Positions 34,501 to 48,300 of a stretch of DNA of 64,000 nucleotides are shown here, one piece after another. The stretch's first letter is position 1. Each line of letters starts with the position of its first letter. The stretch spans positions 293,849,973 through 293,913,972 of the forward strand of contig JARDYH010000002.1 of NCBI GenBank assembly GCA_029215795.1. The letters run 5' to 3'. The translations under genes were made by a program, and so were the position numbers. The DNA is from Anniella stebbinsi (taxonomy: Eukaryota; Chordata; Lepidosauria; Squamata; Anniellidae). The notes below the pieces were generated by a model. It saw only the letters and a program-made list of their open reading frames with translations. It did not search any database and was not told the DNA's origin.

Positions 34501-37500
34501 TTGGACAACTTGATTTCTCCTGCAAGGATTGCATTTGGCTGGTTTTCCTACAAAATGAGTATATATAGATATTTTATAGAAGCAAGCAAGGTTCTGGGTA
34601 CTAGTAGGAAATAGAATTAAATTTGACAAATTCATAGACAGTAGGTCTATTAACTTGCTAGCTATGAAAGCTAGGTAGAGGCGGTATACCATTGAATACC
34701 AGATGCTGCAAAAAATAATGAAGTGAGTCTATCACCTTCATACCCTGCTTGGATGCTTCCTGAAAGCATCTAGCTGACCATGGTCAAAAACTAAATGTTG
34801 AATGAGATGGATGCTTGGTCTGATCCAGCAAAGCTCTTTATGTTTGCAGCAATGTTATACATATCCACTGTTTAGTTAGTTCTGCCTTTTGTTCCACAAG
34901 TGTAGTATGAAATCAATTATTTCCTAAATGGAGAATTAGCTGACAAATGGATTTCATTTTGATAGTACGTTTAGGCTTGGATCCAGAGAAGCACTGGCAG
35001 GTGTGTGTTGGAAGGTGACTTTCCCACTCCGTCCTCTCCCCAGCAGACCCCCGAAAAGCCTCTGTCATAGGTTGGGCACCTTTTCCTGAATGGGTTGGAC
35101 TGCGGTGCAGGAAGTTGAGGGGGAAGGGGGATGCCAAAAATTGGGCACCACCCAACCCTTGGGAGAAGCTTTCCATAGGACTGCTGGGTAGAGGAGGGGG
35201 TGAGAAAGTCGCCTTCTGTCCATCCCTTTCTGCTGATGCTTCTCTGTATGAAATTGCTGCTTTAAGATGTTTGCTGAAATTGCATTTTACTGAAGTAGGG
35301 CATTGAGGTGAACTTCATAATTCTTGAGCTGCCCGATTAGGTGCTAGCGCGACAATGCCTGCATATGGTCTTGTTTGTGCACCTGTAGCTGAAGTAAAGC
35401 TACAGGACTGGATTGCCAAAATTCCTTCTATCTTTTGTTTTTATATAAATTCCATAGATGCTTTAATCTGTATGCTATAGTGTTATCACAGAATTATTGG
35501 CTGTGTGCTGTTGTGTTGAATTTTTTAAATATGAAATTGAAACACAGTTTTTGGAGGCAATGCTATTTTCTGGTCCTCTAAAAGGAAAAGAAGGCCAAAG
35601 CCTCACTTACTGCAGCTTTTTGTTTGCTCCAATCTTTGCAACTAAGCATGTTTTAAAATTTCTTTTAAAATCAAGAAACAGATCTATTTTCAACTTTTAA
35701 GCTTGGAGATGTTGGAAACAGTTTCTTTTAACTTGCAGGAAGTGTTCCTGATATCCATGGTAGTGGAGAGCCCAAACGATTAGAAACAGAAGCTTCTGCA
35801 AGACACCAGATGATCTCCTTAAACTGCTCACCTCCACTAGATTTAAACTTTCCTCTCCCAGGAGAGAAAGGCCCTGCATGTCTTGTAAAGGTAATAAGCC
35901 TATCATGTGATATTCAAAGTGGGGCTGCTTTGTGAAGGTGTTATATCTGTGGATGAAAACAGAAACCTACATTTAGGACAGTTATACTACAGTACCATAA
36001 TCAAACCTAATCTTATGTTCCTTATATTAAACGATATACAGCTTTAGTATCAATGATAGTACATACAATCGTTCATTGACTGTTTTTGTGGTCTCAAAAT
36101 AAATTCTGTCATTCAAGGCAATGTTGACCCAGGGTATAGGACTATGATTCTGGACACTGAAAAGTAATCATTCTGGGTAGCTACATTGAAAAAAATCATT
36201 TGAGAATTAAAGCCATGTTTCCTTAACCCTATTTCTCTAGGCATTAACTTATTTTAAGGTATTAGCTTATGTATGTATTTTTTCATGTAAACATGTACTT
36301 TCTGTGAGTTACCATAGAAGTGAAGGAGCATGATGTTTACATGTCACACTATGGAATATGAAGCCAAATTGTGATTCATGAGACATATGTGACTTCTGAG
36401 CAATTCACGAAAGTGAATAAAAAATGTAATGGCTTGCTGTGACTCATTCCTACACAGTAAACCATAATTGATCATTGTGTCCGAACACAATCACTACCTT
36501 TTGCATTTTGCATTATATTGCTGTAGTCTTGTCTTTTTTCTTAAAAATACTCTCTTTGTGGCAGATATATGAAAACGGGGATAGTTTCAAGGTGAATGAC
36601 ATTCTAGAAGTGTATGGGATTTTGTCTGTTGATCCTGTCCTGAACGTAGTGAACAACGAAGAAAGGTAACATTTTGGTGTTATAGGCAGGGCTGACCTAG
36701 CATTAGGCAAAGTGAAGTGGTGCCTCAGGGAACTGATTTTGTGTGTAATGAAAAGACGGTGGCTCAGTTCGGACGACATATTAAGCAACGGAGGGGTACT
36801 GACGGTGCGTTAGGCAGGAGGAGCTCCACAGAAGACACGCTGCAGCTGGCGCTGCTCGGAACCTGCAAACGCCCCGGCTGCAAGGAACTTGCGGCGGCCA
36901 TTTTGGTTGCAGCTTCTCCTCTGTGTGTCCCCCAGCCGTGTCCCAGCATGCACCGTGAGTTCTGCCGGCTGCATAGAGCGGCTGAGGGTTTTGGGCTGCT
37001 CTAGGCAGCAGGACTCTATTCCAAAACGGAATAGTCCACGGAGAGAGGGGGGGCTGAATTCGGACGACTCTTTAAACAACGGGGCTTCGGGCTAAACAAC
37101 GTGCAAGCCCGTTGTCTCACTCCATTGTTTAAAGTGCCTGATTAACGTACATTTTTAGGATGTTTTAGGATGTTTTAATGTAGTTTTAAAAATGTGTGTC
37201 ATACTTTAATCAGTTTTATGTATTTTATTATATTGTTGTTCCCCGCCTCGATCCAAACGGAGAGGCGGGTAAGAAATAAATTATTTTTATTAATTATTAT
37301 TATTATTACTGTCAGTTGTGTGTGCGTTGTGTGCTGCCCTCCAGACGACACAATAAGCAACACAACTGACGATTGTTCCCCCCCTCCTCCGTTGCCTAAT
37401 GTGTCGTCCGAACTGAGCCATTCAGTTGTTAGTTCTGTGATTTATTATTGTATTTTTACTGCTGGGGTTGGGAGCGTGGGATTTTCTGCCTCAGATGTCA

Positions 37501-40500
37501 AAATAACAAGACTAGCCTTGGGTACTATGCTTCTTGACTTGGGAGTAGTGTGGCATCATTTGCTGCTCTAGCTCAGGCAGCAAAATGTGTTGGACTGGCC
37601 CTAATTATAGGATCTAAATTTGCAATCTTTTTATTATATTGAACACCAAAAGGTATAAATGCTTGATCTATAAACAATATTTTAAATAATTTACTTGTAA
37701 TTTTTTGGTATTCATTTAAAATTATTTTAGGTTGTCTTTAAGGGTAGAATCCTCTCAAGGTGGGTTCATATGCTTTGGAACTGAAATGAAGGGAAAGTTT
37801 GTGGCAAAGTCTTGTTTTTGAAGATTTATGCTAGCCCAGAAACTACTGGTGTTAAGCCAGCAAGTGAACAGATCCTGCTTTGTTTCCACTGTGATTTAAA
37901 TGAATGGAGAATTGCATATAGATGAGAGGAATATGGCTTTGAGTCCCAACGTTTTCATGGACTCATTGACTGGATAGAGATAATACATGGTGGCACATGG
38001 TGGGTTATTTAACCCATGATAAGCTGCAACATCCGTGAGCTCCAGGTTGCATAAGCAACCCAGCCAGGGTTTGTCATGTCATGTGAACCTGGACAGCATT
38101 AAATGACCCTCACATAACCCTAAAACAGACCATGGGATATGCGAGAGTAGTTTAACACTCGCATAATCTACACTCACCAAGTTCACATGACATGACAACC
38201 CCCAAACAGGTGGTTGTATATTCAAAATAGAAGCCATGCATGGCACAGTCTCACCATGGGTTATTATGTCATGTCGTGTGAACAGCCCCATTGCATATGG
38301 TATTGTGTATCAATACCTCTCAGCCTCAAGTTTCTTATTTATGAAATTATGGTAACCTACTTCATAGGATTATGACAGCTGAACATTATAAAAATTATGA
38401 AGTGTTTTATAAAGTAAAGCTACAATACAATTAAGCAGAAGTATGACTAGCTTCTCAACAGCACACTGAGCACAGCTTTTGCTATTGTATAGTCAGGACA
38501 TTTGGGACAGTTGGATATGTCCTTGCCTCTCCTACACATTTGGGCAGTATCCAACAAGGCGCTTATACCCTTGCCGATTCCCTTCCCACCACCAATTCCA
38601 TTGCCCAAGTGGGACCCACTTCTTATGCGAGGGAGATTTAGCACTTCCTGGAGGAATCCCCGAAATGAGTGGAAATGCTCGATTCGGGTTGTGCAGGCGG
38701 TGGGGACCACTTGTGTAGGGTGACCATATGAAAAAGAGGACAGGGCTCCTGTATCTTTAAGTGCTGTATAGAAAAGGGAATTTCAGCAGGTGTCATTTGT
38801 ATGCATGGAGCACCTGGTGAAAGTCCTTCTTCATCATAACAGTTAAAGCTGCAGAAGCTATACTAGCATGACCAGATACAAAAGAGGGCAGGGCTCCTGA
38901 CGCTTTAACTGTTGTGATGAAGAGTGAATTTCACCAGGTGCTGCAGGCATACAAATGACACCTGCGGAAGTTCCCTTTTCAATACTGTTAAAGATACAGG
39001 AGCCCTGTCCTCCTTTTCATATGGTCACCCTGCACTTGTGCAACAGAATCAGCGGGACACAGGGGAATCAATGGGGGGCATAAATGCTTCATTGGATACT
39101 GGCCACTGCACCAAAAGGTTGACTGACATGGAAACTCTAGTGTGAAAAATGAAGACTTTCCTGTTCCTAAAACAAGTTTGGTGCTTCGTCACTCAGTGAT
39201 GATTCTCATGTGTGCATGTTGCTGTGTGCTTCCTGTTGTAGAGCCTGTTCCAAGAACTCTTTTTCATCACTAACCAATCCCAGAAGAAAAATGAAACACT
39301 GTGTTATCTTAATCCCACTTTGTTTTTTGTTGTTTTGGGGGGAGGGGTTTGGTGGCACGCTCTCAAACTGTTATCTGACATATGGCTACTGGCTACTTTA
39401 GGGAGAAATAACTTACAAGCTACATTAAGAGCCATGTTCATTGTGCTTTCTCTTCTGTAAACACAATTCTTTGCAGTCTTTGTTTTCCCTTATTTGTTTA
39501 CAGCCCTGATATTTCAATCTGATCCCTTCATGTGAGCCACACTTCTAAAAGTATCCCTACATCATCCCATCTGCTTCTGCTTATCACCATCTTGATAGGA
39601 GGGATGAAGTTAAAATATAGGAAAAATATGTTGTATTCCAGATGGATTTAACTCTTGGTAACTGTGCTACCAAGTAAATATGTATTTTGAGATTGTACTG
39701 CAAACCATTTTCAGAGTCAAAAGTGCCATTTCAGGAGCACAAGCTAAGTAGATAAGTGATAGGGCTATTATGACACCCAGCATAATTGTGAACTAAATTA
39801 AAACGAGCATCATTTTGGTATCTACAACTTACGTGTAAAGTAAAACACATTAATTTGTGTTTGCTTTGTTTTCTTTAAAGTATTCATAAGAAGATACAGT
39901 GCTGAATAGACTTCAGACTTAAACTGGTGTTTCTCCTGTCAAACTAGAGATTAAAAATCTGGCCATTTGATATATATTCATGTATTCTATTGTGAATATT
40001 TTTATAGAGTCCTTTATAAACTAAATTATTTTAATAATTAAAGATGTATGCTCTAGAGTTAAAAATGTAACATTTTGGTAAGATATCAGAGAATAGGAGC
40101 TGGCTTTCTGTTACAACTTCCTGGAATAGATTCTGCCCCTCATAAATTATGCCATTAAGATACCAACAGTTTCCCAATAGGATGTAAGGTCTCTTGTGAA
40201 GAATGACTGCATCTTCATTTAGATTCCTAGCTATGTTGCTTGTCTGCTTGCTGGGAAGAATTTCTAACCAGTTTGCCTTTTTCCTTTCATGAACAGGCTG
40301 CTCCATCCTGGCCCCACGTACTATAACATGGTATGCTGTTGGGGATAATGTTGGGGACACTATTTTCCCCTATAGACCTTGTTGCTTCTTCTCAAAAAAG
40401 CACATGATGACAGGTTTGATTCTAAGCAGCCAGACTTACCATGTGTGGTTGAAACGTAGTCTAACTGCCTATCCTGATTTTCATGATGTGTCTTGGTTTG

Positions 40501-42297
40501 ATCCAACTTTGTGGATTTTATATTTAACTGTACACATTAACTGCAGCTGCATAATTGGACACAATACATGTGTGTAAGTTCAGCTCCTTCTATTTGCTAG
40601 GGAGAATTCATCTCCAATGGATTCTATGGATTGTATGGACACAGTGGAAGAACAGAGAGTTCATAGTCCTCCAGCCTCATTAGTTCCCAGAATCCATGTG
40701 ATTTTAGCACAGAAACTTCAACACATAAATCCGTTGTTGCCCGCCTGCCTTAATGAAGAGGAAAGCAAGAGCTGTAAGTATTTAAGCTACTAAGAGGAAA
40801 ATTACATCATTACTACTGAATGTCTACACTGGACTTTATTGTTCTTATTTCCTCATACACGAAGAAGTCAGTTTGTTCCCAGGAGCCTTCATTTTTAAAG
40901 TACAAAGGTATGTCTTTAAACATTTTAAGTCTTTTATTTTATGAAGAAAACTTTCAGTGTTTTCCACAAACACATTTATATTGTGATTGCTAGATTGTTT
41001 GACAAATCTGACTTTTTAAATAATCTGCAAGTAAGTGCTTGTTCTTAAAAAGCCCTGGACCACTCCAGTCCAATAACACAACTGCCCATTCCATGTCACA
41101 ACACTTGAGACTCTGGTCTGTGTTTTATACTTTTGTCTAATGAATAAATGCACATGAAATTGGATATTTTGGGTGTGAGTTTGTATATGTATTAGTCACG
41201 TGTAGCAAAGAACCATACTACAAAGAGTTATAAAGGTAGACTGCTATCAACATTGATCTCATTTATTTTAAACTTTAAGCTTGATCTTATGTCATGGCAC
41301 TTGTGTTTTTCAGTAGTTACTCATTTTGACTAGGGTTTTCATGTGAAATCTTATTGCTTATCAAGTCCTTTGTAAACATAGCTATGGCTCATTACAGGAA
41401 ATGGGTTTTTGGAGCCAAAGGTATACATTCACATCCAGTTTCATTTGATGAAGATTCATTGTGAACAGGATTTACAATCCCCCATCAGCTATTTTTCAGC
41501 AAAGGATTGGAAGCAAGGGAAATAACTCTTAATTACAATACTGTTTAATTAACATAAAAGTTCTTTTTCTGCTACAGTAGCTTTGCCAGCTCCCAAAACA
41601 TCAAGTTTTGAAATTAAAAATAAAACTGCCAAGATCATACTCTCGTTAACAAATCTATGGTGTGGCTTAGAATATTGTGTACAATTTTAATCACCACACT
41701 TAAAAAAAGATTTTGTAGAGTTGGAAAAAGTGCAGAAAAGAGCGATTAAAATGATGACGGGACTGGAGCAATTCCCCATAGGAGGAAATGTTATAACAGC
41801 TGGGATTGTTTAGCTTAGAAAAGAGGCAAGGGGAGACATGATAGAGGAGTACAAAATTATGCATGGTGTCAAGAAAGTGGATAGGGGGACATTTTTCTCC
41901 CTTCCATAATACTAGAACCAAGGATCATCTCATGAAACTGATTGTGGGGAGATTCAGAACACAGCACATAATTAAACTTTGGAATTCACTAACACAAGAT
42001 GTGGTGATAGCTACCAATTTGGGTGGCTTTAAAAGGGGATTGGACAAATTCAAGGAGGAGAAGGCTACCAGTATCAGAGGCAGTATACTAGTTGCTGAGG
42101 AACATGGGTGAGAGGGTGCTGTTGCACTTGTGTCCTGCTTGTGGGTTTCCTGTCGACAACTATTCGGCCTCTGTGTGAACAGAATGCAGGATAAGATAGA
42201 CCCTCAATCTGATCCAGCACAGCTCTTCTTATGCCTTATCAAGTCATGTGTTATTTATTACACATTCCCCTATTATATTTCTGGAAAGGTGGATGCT

Positions 42298-42347
<50 letters not shown>

Positions 42348-45300
42348 TGATTTTCTCTGAATGTGCGAGAGAGAGCAATTAATGAAAAGTGGGGATGTGC
42401 TCTCACTATATTTGGATTTTGTTTTAGGGAAATATTTGTGTAAAAGAGGGGAGGGAAAATAAATTAGCTGCATTATTGGCCTAATTCTATCCAAGTTCAG
42501 TTTTGTTTGATAAAAGTTATTTTCCTTCCAGTGTTCGGAAGTAGATAGGAATAAATAAAGGTAATCAATACAGTTTTTTCTACTCAGAGAATATATATCC
42601 AGCCTTTCAATTTGGTATAATTCATAAAATGGCTTACAAATTAAAATTCAAAAATAGACATTATTAAAACAACATACAATCCATATAGACCCTGTTGCTT
42701 TATTGAATGGCATCCCTAAAATGTCCGTGTTACTGCTGCATGTATGCCAGTGTGCTCATTTGACCTGTCCCCCAGACCCGCACACCAGAAGCTAAGCAAC
42801 AGACCTCACTGAAACTTGAAGCAGGATAGGATGATGGAGGCTATTCTGCAGCAGCAGCATCCTTCTTCTCAAGGTGTAGTAGCCTCCATCTTCTTTAACA
42901 TTTAGCTTACCTTGTCAGAGTCAAAATAACGAAGAAACAGCAGGCCAGGGTTCTTTAGAAGGAGGAGGGTGCTGCTATCATCTCATGGCACTGTTTGTTG
43001 CCACACCTCTATACACATAGACTATGAGGCAAGGAAAAGTGTCCTGCTTGCTCTGCAATGGCATTGGATGTCGTAGCACAATGAAGAAAACAAGTCTGGA
43101 ACACGTCATGTAAAATCTAAGTCTAGCCTTGTTCTTCCCTGCCTTGTGGTGTTGCTTGAAAAGAAACATTTTCTTCTCTGGTATGAAAAAAAAAGGCCTA
43201 GTCTAATAAAGAATGGTTCCATGGATATTTACTGCCATTGTTTCTTTTGGTACACTCCTGAACTTTGGATTAATAGATACTTAGTTCAAATTATTATATT
43301 ATTTCATTTCTAATCACAGCCTTAAGATCAGTCATTGGTGCTGGACCTTAGTGAATTTCATCCAAATTTTAGAAATGAGCTATAACCCAAAGAAGCAATT
43401 CCACATGCAACACAGCTATTTTTCTTGTGCAAAAACTACGTGCAAAGAAATGAACTGCATCTAGAGAATCTATTCCATGTGTGAAAGTTCATTTTGCACA
43501 GCTAATAGTGAGCATAATTTTGAAAACGATTTGCATATGGAACTGCACCAGAACATATTAGTTTTCTGATTGCAGCAAAGGTTTTACAATGCTTTCCTTC
43601 CTCCTTGCTTCTCCTCCTCTTCTTCACCACTCCTAGGTAGAAACACCAACATTGCTGCATCCATCCTCTTCCCCGCCTCCCCTTCTCTTCCTCCCCCTCC
43701 ACTCCTCCCCTGCAGAAATGCTGAACTCACTGCTGCTTTCCCACAGGAGTGCAGTGCTCCTTCTCCTTTCCCTGTAAACCTGTGAGACACTCTAATCTGT
43801 GCTCTCTCAGGGCTCTGTGGTACAGAAGGACACTCTGTCACCATCCCTTACCATAGAGCTGCCTGTATTCTGGCAGAGATCCTGCATTCATTGATTGATT
43901 GATTGATTGATTGCATTTGTATACTGCCCCATAGCCGAAGTAATATCATTGAGAGGGCAGGGGAGTTTTTTGCAGTTGCTATAATATAGTGTTTTTTTAA
44001 TCTCTTCCCCCAATTCCCTTTGTCAGTAATTATGGATCAGAAGTGGTAATAGTTTTAATCAATAAACAGATTGTTCCTGTAAGTTTGAAGAAGAAACAGC
44101 TAAGCACGTTCATCTGTTGGGGGTGGAGGTATATGCATGCACACACCAAACACTTAATGTGTCTCTTGGCCTGTATAAATTGCCTGTCCCTAGTATAAAA
44201 AGAGCCTATTTTATATGAATGCTCTGATGTTTCTAACTACTACCTACTGCTGTCTTTGTTAGTTATTTCTAGTTTTATGACTGAACTTTCGCCAGTGAGA
44301 GCAGAGCTTCTTGGATTCCTCACTCATGCTTTCTTAGGAGACAGCCTGGCTGCTGAGTACCTTATATTGCATCTCATCTCCACAGTGTAAGTACCAAAGT
44401 CACCTACTGAGAAAATTTTGGCTTGGATCCAGACCTTCCCTTCTGCTAACAAAAAGACTTCTGCTTTTGGAAGGCTTTTGATTCAGTGGAACATTTCCAC
44501 TGGCAGAACATAAGAGGATGTGATTTTTGCCAATTACCCCTTTCGCCCTGCAGCCCGTGTGCCCTCCAAAATATGTTTCAGAGGGTAGGGTGGGGCTTGG
44601 AAACAATGTGGCAGGTGGTTCTGGGGGCTGCAGCAAGAAAGGGGATTTGTGAAAATCACACCTTATCCAAGTGAAATTCTGCTCAGGAACTGCTCCTTCA
44701 GGTAGAGCAAACTCCAATCCTTTGTTTTTAAACCAATGTTTTAAAATACAGCCCTTCACTTTCAGCAGACTAGTTTTTGTTAGAATTCTTCTGTGAGCCC
44801 CAAATGATGAAATAACAGCTATGAACAAATAAATGACTCATATGTTTTAATGTTTTGAACCAAAATGTGCAGGGATAGTCTTAGGCATTTCTTTGTCCAA
44901 AAGTCCCAAGATTGTGCTTCCCTAAAGCAACCACTCTGGGAAGCTTACACATACCATGTATGCCCTCCTTCTCCACTGCAGCTGTGAGGAGATTGGAAGG
45001 TTTTGCTTCTGTTCCCTTAACTATGGTTACTCTTAACTATGGTTAAACAAACCAGCTTCATAAACTAAGGTTTGAAGTTGGCTTGTTTCAACTAAACATA
45101 ATTAAGCCTAGCTGAAGTTTGTTTTTTGACAAAATGCTTAACTGCTTCTAAAATGGAAGCAAAAGCTTCTCCCAGCTGTACCAGAGGAAAGAGGAGATTC
45201 ATGTGAACCTGATACTTACTGCAACTTATTCGCATTATGCTAAATCATGGTTTCTCATTAATATCTGAACAAGATCATTAAATGAGCGAGTGCTGAAGAG

Positions 45301-48300
45301 TGACACATTGTAGACAATAGTTGTCCAAATTCACTTTCCTAAATGTTCTGGCAAGATGGAGCCTTCAGCCCATGTCATGATTTAAGCTGTTCTAATATCA
45401 GGAGCTGAATGTCTTACATGTTACACGCTCTCATGTTCTCACTTGGTTCAAATTTACCGTGGACTGAGATGAAACTTTAGTCCCATTCAGTTGTTCTGTA
45501 CCTGAATAGAACAAACATGTGAGGAGGGGGAGTGCTTCAGCCCTGCCCCATCCGTCATCACATTCCTCAATCTCTACTTGTAGTTGTCTGAAGAGGAGAG
45601 CCTCATACATCCACGGAGGCGCTCCACATGAGCCAGAACATCTGTGTTCAAGCCTCTCCTGCCTTCTCTGCTAGTTTAAATAGCTGTAGAGCGGAGGCCT
45701 TCAGGATTCTAAACAGCTTCTCACCTGAGCAGCTGTATCATGTGGCAAAGCTCATGTAGCAAGGCTCTTAAAAGTATAGTTTACTGTGTGGTAACAGCCT
45801 GTGAATGATGTTTCCATAGTTACAGTGTCACAAAATCCATTTTAATGTTCTACCATTGCTAGAGATCACTGACCCCAACAATTCTTGGTCATCTGCATAT
45901 GAAGCTAAGGTCACTATTGGTACAGAGATGTCTAAAACTGAAGTTAATGTTTCAGAATTGTGGAAAGAGGAAACAATTTTCACATGTTCTGCTCAGCTGC
46001 CAGAAATATGGGAGCAGCAAGTACTTACCAATAATTTAAAAGAAGCACTCTACCAATGCTCATCTTCTCTTTTGTGTGTTGTCTAGCTACGAAAGAAGAG
46101 ATGTCCTTCCTCTGGGAAAATTCACAGTCAATCTAAGCGGCTGTCCAAGAAATAGTGTCTTCACAGAACACATATATCGTATTATTCAGCAACTTGTTCC
46201 TGCAGTAAGAGTTACATATATATGCTTTTTGGAATAACTGTGCAGTAGTTTAATTGTATGGGTATGTTGATATGGTAGCCACCTGTGCTTCTGGTTGGAT
46301 GCTTTAGTGCACAGCTGGAGATGCTGGAAGTATACCTTCAAAAAGCAGGTACATTTTTCCCCACAATATTTCTGTACCAATAGCTAAAAACTGGCTGTGC
46401 AGTGGCTCCATGATGCTGGATATATGTGTGTACACCTGCTTTACTCATTATGGCATGTGCATGTGTGCCTGATGACCCACCACTTGTAAAGAATTTCCAA
46501 AGTGGTGAGCGTGTGAATCTTTCACTAGTAATTTCTGGCCAGCTACTGCTGGTGCTCTAGACTATATGAATATTTTAATTCCTATATGCTTCAAGGAGAC
46601 CCTTGTGTAAACTGCCACCACTCCATTAGTCTGACTTGTGGCCCAGCTTACTTGCCAATATACTGAATAGGTGGGTCCATGCGGAGGCAGAAAGCAGATG
46701 TATGAGTTACTCTATCCTATGTAGTTTGGAGTACACTTTAATTACTCAAAGGCATTATGATACATTTTAACTTGGAGCTTTAAAGATAACAGAGCAGAAA
46801 TATTTATTGGATATCATGTTTTAAAGCTAATATGCAAAAACCTTAATACATTATAATTATTGATAACATAGATTCGTTTTGAGCATAAATATGATTGTGC
46901 TTCCCATACAACTGTGTGATGTATTTTTGATTGCTGTTTGTAGCTAATTGTTCCTCTCGTTTGTTTTTTAATCTTCACCTACATGTTATATCTGGTTATT
47001 TTTTTAGTGAAATATAGTACCCCAATTGTCTGCTAGGGACACTTTCTAGCTGACAACTCAGAACTTATTTTCTTGGCAGTCCTATCGCCTGCAAATGACC
47101 ATAGAGAACATGAACTGCTTACAGTTTAACCCACACAAGGACTACACAGCTAATCGCTTGGTTAGTGGAGTGCTACAGCTTGCAAGCAACACCTCTCTTG
47201 TCATAGATGAGACTCTGCTTGAGCAAGGACAGCTTGACACAAGAGGTTGGTATTTGAATGCCATCCATGCATTAAGCAAATACAAGTGTTTGCATTAAAA
47301 TATGTTAATAAGAAACCAGATCATTGCATTTAGAAAGTATGATGGCTGTCCACTGTTTAATCATTTTGCACAGTTATCTCACAGTTGGCCCGTTTTTCTT
47401 ATCTCTGAGATTGTCAATTTATTATTTATTTTAGTTCATTTTTGGGTCTATTTTGCCTGTTAATTTTTTATTGTTCTGTATTTGTTTTGTATAAAGCTTA
47501 ATTATTTAATTGCAATATTGTATATAGTCTGCTTATTCATTTGTTTGACTTATTTATTTATATGTTTGTAATACATTTTTCAAATTAATATATTTTGATA
47601 ACGTTTCTTGTGAAGTGTTTTGTGCACAGTCTGTTGTAGAAAAGCATCCTATTAAACTAAACCCACATCCCACACTTTATTTTAGTACTTATTTTCATTT
47701 TAGCATTTTCATTTTAGCACTTATTTTCATTTTAGCACTCAAATGACCAGTTCTTTGAGTTGAAATGTTGGAATTACTAGCATAATATTTTACTACTTGG
47801 AAGGTTCAGACATTGCAGTATCTGAAGTTCATTGCTCAAATGCTGGTATTTGATGAACAGCTGGGATGCACTAATTAATATTTGGCATTTATAGTACACT
47901 TGTACATAATGTAATTCTCCATACGTTGTCTCCCTTCAAAAATATGTATAATGCCTTTTTCAATTTGTAGTGATATTGGATAAGTTCTTAGATTAAGTAG
48001 TCTAAAGAAGATTTTTAAATGTTTTTCTTTTCTTGGCAGAGGATTTCTGCCTAGATACTAGTACATTGTGTGGAATAACTATTCCTGTCAACTGAAAATG
48101 AAAAGATTGTTTTATTTTTTATTTTAAACCTGAAGACTTTGCACTCAGTCATCAGAGGATTTCTTCTGTTGTGCCCCTAGGTGTACACAATGTGACAGCG
48201 CTTGGCCACCTGATAACTTGGCAGAAGGTGGATTATGACTTCAGTTACCACCAGATGGAATTCCCATGCAACATTAATGTCCTTATCACTTCAGAGGGCA

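Noticed and set aside
36717..37004. Possible first exon of a new gene (GC-rich, GCGGCGGCCATTTTGG)
   Set aside because: It lies wholly inside the composite fold-back element 36761-37419; no splice or protein evidence.
42130..42360. 76-codon frame with Cys-Val repeats
   Set aside because: Produced by the (GT)n microsatellite.
44400..44828. 142-codon open frame on the minus strand
   Set aside because: Inside MCMBP intron 10, antisense, no recognisable domain and no support from splice signals.
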